From Natrinema gelatinilyticum (GTDB lineage: Archaea; Halobacteriota; Halobacteria; Halobacteriales; Natrialbaceae): DNA of 64,000 nt. Both the position numbers and the translations under genes were made by a program. Positions within the stretch are counted from its first letter, which is position 1. Every line of letters begins with the position of its first letter. Below, in pieces: positions 18,713 to 28,254 of the stretch. The notes below the pieces were generated by a model. That model was not told the DNA's origin. It searched no databases and worked only from the letters and a program-made list of their open reading frames with translations. The DNA lies in contig NZ_CP100756.1 in assembly GCF_024266705.1 (NCBI RefSeq), positions 868,001-932,000 of the forward strand, in the 5' to 3' direction.

Positions 18713-19378
18713 CTACTCGATAGCGATACGCTGCCCCCCGTCACGAGGTCGACTATCGGATTCCTCGATGGCCACTTCGACTTCGTTCGTTCGAAGGAAC
18801 GGCGGGGTCCACGGGTCGTTGTACTGAAGCAGCACCGGCTGGCCGCGAATCTCGATGTCCCGTTCCGAAAGCTGCTCGAGCAGCCGTGTACGCTGGCGGT
18901 CGACCCGACCGTCGGTCGCGTACCACGAGAATCGCCGCACCGCGGCCGTTTGCGGTGGTTCGACGACGAGTCGAACGTCCGGATCGGTCGGAGTCGGGGC
19001 CCGCTCCGGTGTGTACGTCGAGGGAAGGTAGAACGCCATCGTGACGGTGTCCCCATCGGCGTCCGTTCGAACGGGAACGGTCATCGAAATCGACTCGCTT
19101 CGAGTCGCCACCGGTGCCGTCATCGCGACATCCTCGTTTTGTGCGTTCGAACCCGATATATAGCGAAACAGGCGCTGGAACGCGGTTCGTTCGGTTTCCG
19201 CCGTCGTCTCGACGAGAACGAGTTGCGGATATCGCCGAATCTCGATGCCGTCGAATCGGTCGATCGTCTTCGAGGGCACGCGTTCGGTCGTCCGGGACAC
19301 GTAGACGCCCCAGCCGACCCACGCCGCAACCAGGGCGCCGATTCCGACCAGAATTCGCCGTATCGATTGCATACGCAT
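18713..19378 (-). CDS. SOUL family heme-binding protein
   Basis: A 221-residue protein with an N-terminal membrane helix (MRMQSIRRILVGIGALVAAW, residues 1-20) followed by a SOUL/HEBP domain: EIRRYPQLVLVET near residue 46, FQRLFRYISG, VAMTAPVA, MTVPV and the RRFSWYAT segment near 150. SOUL proteins bind heme or porphyrin. It is probably anchored with its domain outside the cell or facing the membrane. The start is at ATG 19376-19378 or two codons later (19370-19372); longer starts add residues unlike a signal. It is divergent from the ABC operon at 19572. Confidence 0.85.
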   Translation of the reverse strand: MRMQSIRRILVGIGALVAAWVGWGVYVSRTTERVPSKTIDRFDGIEIRRYPQLVLVETTAETERTAFQRLFRYISGSNAQNEDVAMTAPVATRSESISMTVPVRTDADGDTVTMAFYLPSTYTPERAPTPTDPDVRLVVEPPQTAAVRRFSWYATDGRVDRQRTRLLEQLSERDIEIRGQPVLLQYNDPWTPPFLRTNEVEVAIEESDSRPRDGGQRIAIE

Positions 19379-19537
19379 CGTACTGGGACGACAGCCAAAG
19401 TCGTGCAGGGAACGTTCAGCCAAACCAGAGGGCCATTCAGAACGATAGATCCGGGGACAGTCCGTTTGGACGGTCCGGGTACCATGCACGGGCCGAACAT
19501 GTATATCTTCATACAAATAGCGAGGACAGCACCCAAT

Positions 19538-19547
19538 CACCTATAAG
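19538..19547 (+). promoter_or_regulatory. CACCTATAAG promoter element of the ABC ATPase gene
   Basis: The sequence cacctataag lies 34 bases before the GTG at 19572. A TATA-like box at that distance fits leaderless transcription starting at or near the GTG. The same ten bases occur upstream of the permease at 22023-22032. Confidence 0.5.
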
Positions 19548-19571
19548 CATCGAGCCGCCGTCAAACCGACC

Positions 19572-20564
19572 GTGCCCGACGCGTTGCCACACCCCGTGGC
19601 TGTCGACGGTCTGACGAAGTATTACGGAGACGTCCGTGGTGTGGAGGACCTCACGTTCGCCGTCGAACGCGGGGAGATATTCGGCTTTCTCGGACCGAAC
19701 GGGGCGGGCAAGTCGACGGCAATTCGCATCCTGCTCGGCCTGTTGAAACCCACTGACGGCAACGCCACTGTACTCGGACGCGACGTGACCGTCCGAGAGG
19801 AACTCCACGATATGAAACACCACATCGGCTACCTGCCGAGCGACGTGACCTTCTACGACCGTGTGACGGGCGCAGAGATCCTCGAGTACTTCGGGCGGCT
19901 GCGGGGCGACGAGCGCCGCGCGGAACTCCTCGATCGTTTTCCAGTTCCCCTCGATCGGAACGTGAAGGCCTACTCGAGCGGAAACAAACAGAAACTCGCC
20001 ATCGTCGCGACGTTCATGCACGACCCCGAACTGGCGATCATGGACGAACCGACGTCGGGGCTCGATCCGCTGGTCCAGAACGAGTTCTACGAACTGCTCG
20101 AGGAACGGGAAGAACGGGGACAGACGAGTTTCTTCTCCTCGCACGTCCTGAGCGAGGTCCGCCGCGTTTGCGACCGCGTCGGGATTATCAGAAAGGGGCG
20201 GTTGATCGAACTCGATAGCGTCGAGAACATTCTCGCGGAGGGTGGGACGGTCGTCACCGTCCGTCTGGCCGAGGAGCCGCCGGCCGCCGACCTCGAGTTC
20301 CCCGGGGCCGCACGCGTCGAGCGGCGGAACGGCAGCTATCGACTCGTACTGTCACGGGAGTTCGATTCGCTGATCGACCGCCTCCAGGAGTACACGGTGC
20401 TCGACCTGGAGGTCCGCGAGGCGTCCATCGAAGACGTGTTCATGCATTTCTACGGTGACACCGAGGATACCGACGGAGAAACCGACGATACTCAGCGGGG
20501 GACCGACGACGCTGAACGGACCGCCGGGAGGGGTGATTCCGAGCCAGCCGGGGACGTGTCCTGA
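19572..20564 (+). CDS. ABC transporter ATP-binding protein
   Basis: A 330-residue ATPase. Walker A is LGPNGAGKST near residue 42, the signature is YSSGNKQKLA (near 138, the SSG-N-K-Q-K form common in ABC-2 exporters), Walker B is LAIMDEPTSGLDPL (near 156) and the switch is SSHVLSEV. A C-terminal domain of about 90 residues plus an acidic tail (DTEDTDGETDDT) follows, as in ABC-2 type systems. It starts with GTG at 19572. Its likely membrane partner is the permease at 22068-22868, separated from it by an opposite-strand gene at 20699-21895. Confidence 0.93.
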   Translation: MPDALPHPVAVDGLTKYYGDVRGVEDLTFAVERGEIFGFLGPNGAGKSTAIRILLGLLKPTDGNATVLGRDVTVREELHDMKHHIGYLPSDVTFYDRVTGAEILEYFGRLRGDERRAELLDRFPVPLDRNVKAYSSGNKQKLAIVATFMHDPELAIMDEPTSGLDPLVQNEFYELLEEREERGQTSFFSSHVLSEVRRVCDRVGIIRKGRLIELDSVENILAEGGTVVTVRLAEEPPAADLEFPGAARVERRNGSYRLVLSREFDSLIDRLQEYTVLDLEVREASIEDVFMHFYGDTEDTDGETDDTQRGTDDAERTAGRGDSEPAGDVS

Positions 20565-20698
20565 TCGACGTGTTCAGATTCGGACGGCCTGAACGCCGAG
20601 CGGTCCGGACGCGCAGCCGACTCCGATCAATGATGGCCGATGGGTGGAACCGACTCCGACCGAAACGGACCGTCGCTCGAGGGCGCGTGGACGCCGGC

Positions 20699-21895
20699 TC
20701 AGCGCCGACGAATCCACCAGACTGCCGCGAGGATGAGAACTACCCCCACGAAAGCGAACGGAGCGAGCGAGTCCACGTCGGCCTCCTCCTCGGCGTCGAC
20801 GATCGAAACCGGGAGCGGCATCGGATCAGTGCTCGTTCTGTCGCCGGTACCCGTGTCGTACGTAATAGCTAGCGTCGCGCTGGCGGTGGTCTCGATCGCG
20901 TCAGTCGACGACTCGAGGGGGAAGCGAACCGTTTTCGACTCGCCCGGGTCGAGGGTTCCGATATAGGCCGTCGGAGACTCGCTCGTCAGCGGCGGGGTGA
21001 CGTTCATCACCGCGACGGCGTCCGTGACCGTCTCGTTGCCGTCGTTGGTAATTCGCACCTCGTAGATTCCCTCCCCGTCGACGGGGATGTCGCCGTTCAC
21101 GGGCGTAACATCGAACGACTGCGACTCGATGACCGCGATGCCGAGCACGGAGGGCCCACCGGTTTCTACGGTTTCGTTGGCGTCGTCATCGTCCTCATCG
21201 TCATCGTCGGTGTCGTCACCCGACCCGTTTCCGTTATCGTCCTCCCCATCATCACCGTCGTCATCGTCGTCTTCCCCATCATCACCGTCGTCATCGTCGT
21301 CTTCGTCGATGGTGTACTGGACGCGAGCATACAACGGATACGTTCCAGGTTCGACCTCGGCCGCGGCGATATCGACGTCGATGGTCTCGGTATCGCCGGG
21401 CCAGATGTCCTCCAGGTAAACCGATTGGGTCGCTCGTGGCGCGGTGGGCGAACCGAGGGTCAACGCGCCAGCTGGCGACTGCAACGTCACGACGATGTCG
21501 GTCACCTCCTCGTCGCCGTCGTTCGTCACTTCGAGGACGACGGTCGCGACGCCACCCGCACGGACTGACTGGTTGTCGGCGACTGATACGGTGAGATTGT
21601 CGTCAGAGGGGCGCACTCTCACCGTTCCCGTCGCCGACGCGTTCGTCCCCGCAACGGCCTGTTCCTCCCCGGTCGGGACTCGAGGAGCGGTTTCGACGTC
21701 GGCCCCGGGAGCCGTCTCGTTGACTCGTGTGTCGTTTCCGGTCTGTTCGTTCTGTAGTGCCGCGGCCGCAGTGTCGCTGGAAACGGGAGCAACACCGCCG
21801 CCGAAGAGAAGCAGTGCGACGAGCAAACAGCCGGCGAGGGTAACGCGAGCCTGTGAGGACCGACTCGAGCCACCGCCACCTGCCTGCCCCGTCAT
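20699..21895 (-). CDS. secreted/anchored acidic surface protein with CARDB/NEW3-like domains
   Basis: A 398-residue protein with an N-terminal signal helix (TLAGCLLVALLLFGGGV) and a C-terminal anchor helix ending IRRR (APFAFVGVVLILAAVWW). Two Ig-like repeats are visible, each with a VTNDG or ITNDGNE motif (residues about 125-195 and 265-350), the pattern of CARDB/NEW3 domains in haloarchaeal S-layer-associated proteins. Between them is a run of Asp/Glu/Gly of about 45 residues. The protein would be outside the cell, held by the anchor helix. It sits opposite-strand between an ABC ATPase and its permease, which suggests an accessory or inserted gene. Confidence 0.75.
   Translation of the reverse strand: MTGQAGGGGSSRSSQARVTLAGCLLVALLLFGGGVAPVSSDTAAAALQNEQTGNDTRVNETAPGADVETAPRVPTGEEQAVAGTNASATGTVRVRPSDDNLTVSVADNQSVRAGGVATVVLEVTNDGDEEVTDIVVTLQSPAGALTLGSPTAPRATQSVYLEDIWPGDTETIDVDIAAAEVEPGTYPLYARVQYTIDEDDDDDGDDGEDDDDDGDDGEDDNGNGSGDDTDDDDEDDDDANETVETGGPSVLGIAVIESQSFDVTPVNGDIPVDGEGIYEVRITNDGNETVTDAVAVMNVTPPLTSESPTAYIGTLDPGESKTVRFPLESSTDAIETTASATLAITYDTGTGDRTSTDPMPLPVSIVDAEEEADVDSLAPFAFVGVVLILAAVWWIRRR
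21244..21303. repeat. tandem duplication of a 30-bp unit within an Asp/Gly-rich linker
   Basis: The 30-bp unit starting ccccatcatcaccgtcgtca occurs exactly twice, at 21244-21273 and 21274-21303. On the minus strand it codes for the DDDDGDDGED-like linker of the surface protein. The multiple-of-three unit keeps the frame, so slipped-strand events could change linker length without loss of function. Confidence 0.85.
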
Positions 21896-22022
21896 GTCCG
21901 CTCCGAGACGGACGAAAACGGAATAAAGAACCGCCCCTGTTCCGCCCTCAAACCACCCGCTTACCAGGAGCGATGCCGAGGCAACCGGTAGTTACCTCGA
22001 ACGGTCTTCTCGGGTTACACTC

Positions 22023-22032
22023 CACCTATAAG
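22023..22032 (+). promoter_or_regulatory. CACCTATAAG promoter element of the ABC permease gene
   Basis: Identical in ten bases to the element at 19538-19547, here 45 bases before the ATG at 22068. It suggests the permease has its own TATA box and that both halves of the transporter answer to similar promoters although an opposite-strand gene separates them. Confidence 0.5.
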
Positions 22033-22067
22033 TGACAGGCCCCCGTCGGACGGCAGCGACGAATCGA

Positions 22068-22868
22068 ATGCTCGAGATCACGTCGTTCGAGGCCGGTCGT
22101 CGGCTCCGAGGTGCCCTGTTACTCTCGGGTGCACTGATCGCGCTGATCGCGCTCACCGTCGGGCTCTTTCCGTCGATCCAGGAGACCGGTGTCGATTTCG
22201 ACGCCTACCTCGAGTCGTTGCCGCCGGAAGCGAGGCGCGCGTTCGTCGGCAACGTGACGACGCTGACGACGATCGAGGGATACCTCGTCTCACAGCTCTA
22301 CCAGTTCGGCTGGGTGTTGCTACTCGCGATCTACTACGCCTACGCCGCCGCCTCGACGATCGCTTCGGAGGTAGAGCGGGGCACGGTGGGCATGATGCTC
22401 TCGTTGCCGGTGACGAGAACGCGCTTCGTCGTCGGAAAGTTCCTCTCGCTCGTCCCGGGACTCGTCCTGGTCAATGCGATCACGTTCCTCGCGGTCTATC
22501 TCGGCGTCAGGTTCGTCGACGAGTCGATCGACGTGACCTACTTGTTCGCCGTCCACGTCTATTCGATCCCCTATCTACTCGCCTGTGCCGGCGTGGGGCT
22601 GCTGGCTTCCGTCGCGTTCGACTCCGTTCGACGAGCGCAGACCGTCGGCGCCGGGACAGTTTTCGGACTGTTCTTGCTCGATACGTTCACCTTCGATACC
22701 GACTACGAGTGGCTCGGCGACATCGCTGTCTCCCGGTACTTCGACCCTGGGGCGATACTCGTCGACGGTGAGATTTCTGTGTCCGACCTCACGCTCCTCG
22801 TGATCGTGGCCGTCGTCCTCCTCGTCGTCAGTAGCGAGTACTTCGAACGACGAGACGTCTCCGGGTGA
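22068..22868 (+). CDS. ABC-2 type transporter permease
   Basis: A 266-residue membrane protein with six helices. The first follows a short amphipathic start (MLEITSFEAGRRLRG) typical of ABC-2 permeases. SEVERGTVGMMLSLPVTR near residue 105 is the conserved cytoplasmic loop of NatB/NosY-like permeases. A longer GTG start at 22032 would add 12 residues; the ATG 22068 start fits the amphipathic start better and the TATA box at 22023. It is predicted to pair with the ATPase at 19572-20564. The exported substrate is unknown. Confidence 0.85.
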   Translation: MLEITSFEAGRRLRGALLLSGALIALIALTVGLFPSIQETGVDFDAYLESLPPEARRAFVGNVTTLTTIEGYLVSQLYQFGWVLLLAIYYAYAAASTIASEVERGTVGMMLSLPVTRTRFVVGKFLSLVPGLVLVNAITFLAVYLGVRFVDESIDVTYLFAVHVYSIPYLLACAGVGLLASVAFDSVRRAQTVGAGTVFGLFLLDTFTFDTDYEWLGDIAVSRYFDPGAILVDGEISVSDLTLLVIVAVVLLVVSSEYFERRDVSG

Positions 22869-22979
22869 CATCGAGACCGTTCGTGACGGATTGGTCGGCG
22901 GCACAGTCGCGTGCCGGATCGTGGGCTCGGACGGCTCCGTCCAGATCGCGTGTCGAATCCTCACCGACCGCCCCCTCGA

Positions 22980-23531
22980 TCATGCATCCCGCTCTGCGTA
23001 CCACTCCGCGAATTTCGCCAGCGCTCGACCGCGATGGGAGATCGCGTTCTTCTCGTCGGTATTCATCTCGGCGAAGGTCTGCCCGTTGTATTCGAAGATT
23101 GGATCGTACCCGAATCCGCCGTCCCCACGGGGCGCGACCAGCGTCCCGGCGACCGCCCCCTCGAAGGTCTCGGTCCCGTCACCGTCCGCGTACGCGAGGA
23201 CAGTTCGAAAGTGGACGCGACGGTTCTCTTCGCCCTTCGCGAGCCGCCAGAGTCGCTCGACGCCGACGGTGTCCTCGACGTACGCCGAGTACGGCCCGGG
23301 AAATCCGCCCAGCGCGTCGACGAACAGCCCGCCGTCGTCGACGAGGACCGGTTCGTCACTCCCCAGTTCCGCGAACGCTTCCCGTGCGCCGTAGGTCGCG
23401 ATCGCTGCGAGCGAGTCGCTCTGCACCTCCGTGTAGTCGTACTCGAGTTGCTCGACGGGTTCGACTCCCTCGAGGTACGCTCGCGCTTCGCGGACCTTGC
23501 CCTCGTTCCCGGTGACGAATCGAATGGCCAT
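22980..23531 (-). CDS. XTP/dITP (non-canonical purine NTP) pyrophosphatase, RdgB/HAM1
   Basis: A 183-residue house-cleaning enzyme that hydrolyses ITP, dITP and XTP to the monophosphates. Motifs: VTGNEGKVREA at residues 5-15, LVDDGGLFVDALGGFPGPYSAYV near 60, GDGGFGYDPIFEYNGQTFAEM near 130 and KNAISHRGRA near 155. The start is ATG 23529-23531 (MAIRFVTGNE), the family's usual N-terminus. A Bat-type regulator gene follows upstream on the same strand at 23677. Confidence 0.95.
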   Translation of the reverse strand: MAIRFVTGNEGKVREARAYLEGVEPVEQLEYDYTEVQSDSLAAIATYGAREAFAELGSDEPVLVDDGGLFVDALGGFPGPYSAYVEDTVGVERLWRLAKGEENRRVHFRTVLAYADGDGTETFEGAVAGTLVAPRGDGGFGYDPIFEYNGQTFAEMNTDEKNAISHRGRALAKFAEWYAERDA

Positions 23532-23676
23532 ATACGAGGCGGCGTTCCCGGTGGGAAAATAGGCGTCGGTGCGTCGGTATCGAACGCCCGATTTCGAACG
23601 GACGGTTGCGTGGCGGCTGTCTCGTGCCCACTTGACGAGACAGCGTCGTGTAGCGAGTTCGACCCTCGAGCGGGCG

Positions 23677-24333
23677 CTACAGATCCAGGGCCTCCATAAC
23701 GGCCGACTCGGCTTTCCGAAGGTGTTCGGCGGCCGTCCCGGGTGCACAGTCGAGTACCCCGGCGACGTCCTCGACGCTCGCCGACCGGGGGACGTCGAAA
23801 TAGCCGAGGTCCCGGGCGACCCGGAGCGCCTCGCGCTGGCGGGCGGTCAGCGCACCGGCCGCGGCGTCGCTCCCGTCGTACTCACGGACGCGACCGACGG
23901 TCGTCTCGATCCCGTCCGGGACGTCCGCTAACGCCCGCCGGATGTCCTCGGGTTCACCGACGACGAAGAATCGGACCGTCCAGTCGGACCGGTACTCGAG
24001 GGGCGGCAGGGCGACGAGACTCCCGCGCGTGAAGCTTTCGAGCAGTCGATCGTCGACGTTCGCGGGGATGTCTCGCACGTGCACGGTAAACGACCGATCG
24101 CCGGTCGGCGTGAGTTCGTACTCGCTCACTCGGCCGGTTTCGTCGAGGGCGGCCTCGTAGACGTCCGGATCGCCGACCACGTGAAAAATAAAGGCGTTGT
24201 CGTCTCCGTCGTCGCCGGTGAAGTTTCCGTGAACCATCCGATACTCGTCGAACGCGTCGCTATCGGCGACGAACCGGTGCATCGGATGGATCGTCTCGGC
24301 GTCGTACCGGAGGATGAGCCGAACGGTCTTCAT
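23677..24333 (-). CDS. Bat-type helix-turn-helix regulator (HTH_10)
   Basis: A 218-residue protein of the haloarchaeal bacterio-opsin-activator-like family. The N-terminal 150 residues form a sensor-like region (MKTVRLILRY, then FTVHVRDIPAN). The C-terminal 55 residues are HTH_10: LTARQREALRVARDLGYFDVPR, then VEDVAGVLDCAPGTAAEHLRKAE. It is divergent from the orphan nuoCD with only 83 bp and a shared TATA region between them, so it may regulate that gene. The ligand is unknown. Confidence 0.88.
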   Translation of the reverse strand: MKTVRLILRYDAETIHPMHRFVADSDAFDEYRMVHGNFTGDDGDDNAFIFHVVGDPDVYEAALDETGRVSEYELTPTGDRSFTVHVRDIPANVDDRLLESFTRGSLVALPPLEYRSDWTVRFFVVGEPEDIRRALADVPDGIETTVGRVREYDGSDAAAGALTARQREALRVARDLGYFDVPRSASVEDVAGVLDCAPGTAAEHLRKAESAVMEALDL

Positions 24334-24352
24334 GCCCTGGCAGTCAGGCGTC

Positions 24353-24366
24353 GATATATAAATAGC
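24353..24366. promoter_or_regulatory. shared TATA region between the HTH regulator and nuoCD
   Basis: The AT-rich run gatatataaatagc at 24353-24366 lies in the 83-bp gap. It is about 24 bases before the regulator's ATG on the minus strand, the leaderless distance, and about 50 bases before the nuoCD ATG on the plus strand. Confidence 0.45.
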
Positions 24367-24416
24367 CTAGTAGCTGTCGCACCATCGACTCGTCCGCGCC
24401 GTGAGAACGGTCGCGT

Positions 24417-24722
24417 ATGTCGTCACGTTCGACGTTCGAGTCCGGGACGGCGGAATCGGACCCGTGTCCCGACCTCGAGAGACTCCTCGGCGACGTCGTC
24501 CGGGCTCGCGACGACCACCTGAACGCCCCGGGCGTCGTGATTCGGCCGGACGAGGTACAGTCCGTCCTCGCGACGCTCCGGGACGACGCGGGGTTCGATC
24601 ACTGTTCCTGCGTCACCGCCCAGCAGTACCCGGATCGATTCGAGACCATCGATCACCTGAAGTCCTACGACGATCCGACTCGCGAGGTGAGCGTCGTCGT
24701 CCCGACGTCGGTCGACGACCCG
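24417..24722 (+). pseudogene. nuoCD: 5' part of an orphan nuoCD (NuoC region), cut by a TnpB element
   Basis: NuoCD fuses two quinone-side subunits of NADH-quinone oxidoreductase (complex I). The first 102 codons cover the NuoC part: LERLLGDVVRARDDHLNAP, VIRPDEVQ, AGFDHCSCVTAQQYPDRFE and VVVPTSVDDP. The reading frame then enters the element and ends 33 codons later at a stop near 24821. The missing C-terminal NuoC motif resumes at 26339 in the matching frame. No nuoA, B, H, I or N is adjacent, so this is a lone copy rather than the operon copy. The gene is divergent from a Bat-type regulator. Confidence 0.88.
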
Positions 24723-24809
24723 TTGACATCCTCCACGCGCCTAAAGGCGCGGGAATCCTCACGTTGGGGGTCTCGGCTCATGCCGAACCACCACACGAGC
24801 GACTTTCTC

Positions 24810-26081
<1,272 letters not shown>

Positions 26082-26098
26082 TCCCTTCTACATCCCGA

Positions 26099-26116
26099 AC
26101 ATACACAAGTGTATGT
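26099..26116. promoter_or_regulatory. perfect 18-bp inverted repeat between tnpB and the RHH gene (operator candidate)
   Basis: ACATACAC-AA-GTGTATGT is a perfect inverted repeat centred in the 50-bp gap between the divergent starts (tnpB at 26081, RHH ORF at 26132). Ribbon-helix-helix dimers bind such short palindromes. The overlap with both promoters suggests one operator for both genes. The repeat is seen in sequence; the role is inference. Confidence 0.55.
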
Positions 26117-26131
26117 GATTTGTAGGTGAGT

Positions 26132-26269
26132 ATGGGACGGACCCTGCACATCAAGGTTGACGATGAACAGTACGAGTGGCTCTCTGACGTGAAAGAGAAG
26201 CGTGGACTGACGTGGCGAGGGATGCTTATCCACGCTGCCGAGGACTTGGAGACCCCAGATGGGTCGTAG
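26132..26269 (+). CDS. 45-residue ribbon-helix-helix protein inside the TnpB element
   Basis: A small ORF (MGRTLHIKVDDEQYEWLSDV, then KEKRGLTWRGMLIHAAEDLE) with the RHH pattern: a basic/hydrophobic strand (TLHIKVD), helix A (DEQYEWLSDVKEKRG), a turn at LTW, and helix B (RGMLIHAAEDLE). It is on the opposite strand to tnpB, inside the left end of the element. A perfect inverted repeat lies between the two starts. It may repress tnpB and itself, limiting nuclease expression. It is too short to hold any catalytic domain. Confidence 0.75.
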   Translation: MGRTLHIKVDDEQYEWLSDVKEKRGLTWRGMLIHAAEDLETPDGS

Positions 26270-26301
26270 TCGGTGGTTGGCCGGTAGTGCCTGCCGCTCG
26301 A

Positions 26302-26321
26302 CCCCCGCCTGAAGGCGAGGG
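26302..26321. repeat. subterminal hairpin at the left end of the TnpB element
   Basis: An imperfect palindrome with core CGCC-TGAA-GGCG at 26306-26317, extended by C- and G-runs, 17 bases inside the element border. Such hairpins at both tips are recognised by TnpA in the IS200/IS605 family. Confidence 0.6.
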
Positions 26322-26338
26322 CATGCGCTTGATCATCT

Positions 26339-27691
26339 GTCAGCGAATCCGCCGAACCCGTCTTTCGAACCGCGGAGTGGCACGAGCGCGAGGCCTTCGA
26401 TCTCGTCGGGATCGAGTACGACGGCCACCCTGACCTCCGGCGGATCCTCCTTCCCGAGACCTGGCAGGGCCACCCCCTCTCGCCGTCGTACGACCGGGAA
26501 CAGACCCAGATCGTGACTCTCTCCGAACACGCGAATCCGATCGCGGACGACGAACACGACGACGTCACCGACACGATGTTTCTCAACATCGGCCCGCATC
26601 ACCCGTCGACCCACGGCGTCATGCACGTCAAAGCCGTCCTGGACGGCGAGACGGTCGTCGACGTCGATCCCGACGTCGGCTACATCCACCGCTGCGAGGA
26701 ACAGGTGTGTCAACAGGGGACCTACCGCCACCAGATCATGCCCTATCCCGACCGCTGGGACTGGATGGCGGGGCTGTGCAACGAGTGGGCCTACGCGCGC
26801 GCCGCCGAGGACCTGGCCGACCTCAACGTCCCCGACTACGCCCGGATCATCAGAACGATGGGTGCCGAACTCTCGCGACTGGCCTCCCACTTCATCTCGC
26901 TCGGAACGTACGCACTCGACATCTTCGGCGAGTTCACCGCCACCTTCCAGTACGCGATCCGCGATCACGAACTCGTCCTCGACCTGCTAGAGGATCTGAC
27001 CGGCCAGCGAATGATGTACAATTACTTCCGGCTCGGCGGGGTCGCCTGGGACCTGCCCGAACCCCGCGAGGAGTTCGTCGAGCAGTGTCGCGACTTCCTC
27101 GACGGCCTCCCGACAAAGATAGACGAGTACCACGACCTGCTGGTCACGAACGAGATCTTCCAGCGTCGGTGTATCGACACCGGCATCCTGGAACCGGCGG
27201 TCGCCAAACAGTACGGCTGTACCGGTCCGGTCGCGCGGGGCTCCGGCATCGACTACGATCTTCGGCGCGACGATCCCTACGGCTACTACGAGAACATAGA
27301 GTGGGACGTCGTCACGGAGTCCGCCGGCGACAACTTCGCTCGCGTACTCGTTCGGCTGCGGGAAGTCGAAGAATCCGTGAAGATCGTCGAACAGTGTCTC
27401 GACCTGCTCGCGGAGTGGCCCGAAGACGAGCGAACGGTCCAGAGCAACGTTCCCCGGACGCTCAAACCCGATCCCGGCACCGAAACGTACCGCGCCGTCG
27501 AGGGAGCGAAGGGAGAACTCGGCATCTACGTTCGCTCGGACGGCACCGACACGCCGGCGCGATTCAAGATTCGCAGTCCGTGTTTCTCGAACCTCTCCGT
27601 GTTACCGGCGGTTACGGACGGCGAATACGTCGCCGACCTGGTCGCCGCCATCGGGAGCCTCGACTGCATCATGGGCGAAATCGGCCCGTAA
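26339..27691 (+). pseudogene. nuoCD: 3' part of the orphan nuoCD (end of NuoC and all of NuoD)
   Basis: From GTC at 26339 the frame reads [20 protein letters not shown] and [19 protein letters not shown] (NuoC end), then [16 protein letters not shown] and the full Nuo[76 protein letters not shown] and a final [10 protein letters not shown]. It is 450 codons long and in phase with the 102 codons before the element: the rejoined gene would give 552 residues, a normal NuoCD length. A GTG at 26513 could still start a free NuoD. Sequence drift from the usual operon-type NuoCD (as I recall it) suggests a paralogue. Confidence 0.88.
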
Positions 27692-27828
27692 CCGAGGCGT
27701 CGCAGGTCGACTCGAGAAATCCGTCGGAAAACACCCTCCAGCCGACCGATTCGGTTCGTCGGGAATCGGGTCACGTCTCGCTGTCACCGGTTCCGATCGT
27801 CGTACGGCGGTCGACGCTGGGCCGTCGA

Positions 27829-28119
27829 TCAGTCGTCGGTTTCGCTGTCGTCGACGATGACCTCGACCGGTTCGTCAGCGCGGTCTTCGCCCCCTTCCGT
27901 CGACCCTTTCTCCTGTTGCCATAGGAGCCCACCCGCGACCAGGACGACGACCCAGGAGCGCCAGTTGGCGAGATTCAGGGTATAGCCGACCCCGAACGGT
28001 TTCTCGACGAGCATTCCCTCACCGGGCTGCCAGTACGACGAGAGCATACGGCCGATGCTCGGTCGTTCGAAATTGTACGGTACCCCGAGAATTTCACCGG
28101 AAGTCGGCTTCTCTGCCAT
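27829..28119 (-). CDS. DUF5808 domain protein with one membrane helix
   Basis: A 96-residue protein. Residues 10-62 match the DUF5808 pattern: LGVPYNFERPSIGRM, EKPFGVGYTLNLANW. A single membrane helix follows (SWVVVLVAGGLLWQ) and the tail is strongly acidic (GGEDRADEPVEVIVDDSETDD). The domain function is not known. A small stand-alone gene, convergent with the nuoCD fragment. Confidence 0.8.
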   Translation of the reverse strand: MAEKPTSGEILGVPYNFERPSIGRMLSSYWQPGEGMLVEKPFGVGYTLNLANWRSWVVVLVAGGLLWQQEKGSTEGGEDRADEPVEVIVDDSETDD

Positions 28120-28254
28120 GGCCGGTGATACGTTCTCCCCTGATAAGAGTATTGTGTGCTATGACGATCGATGCAATCGATCGGCCGCAAACGGGCGAGA
28201 ACGGTCGGGAAAAGCTTCCAAGGGGCAGGGTGGCTTCCGAGGGTCGGCGGTGAC

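Noticed and set aside
21181..21310. Possible CRISPR-like repetition (cgtcgtcatcgtc...)
   Set aside because: The repeat has no spacers and encodes an Asp/Gly linker in the surface protein frame.
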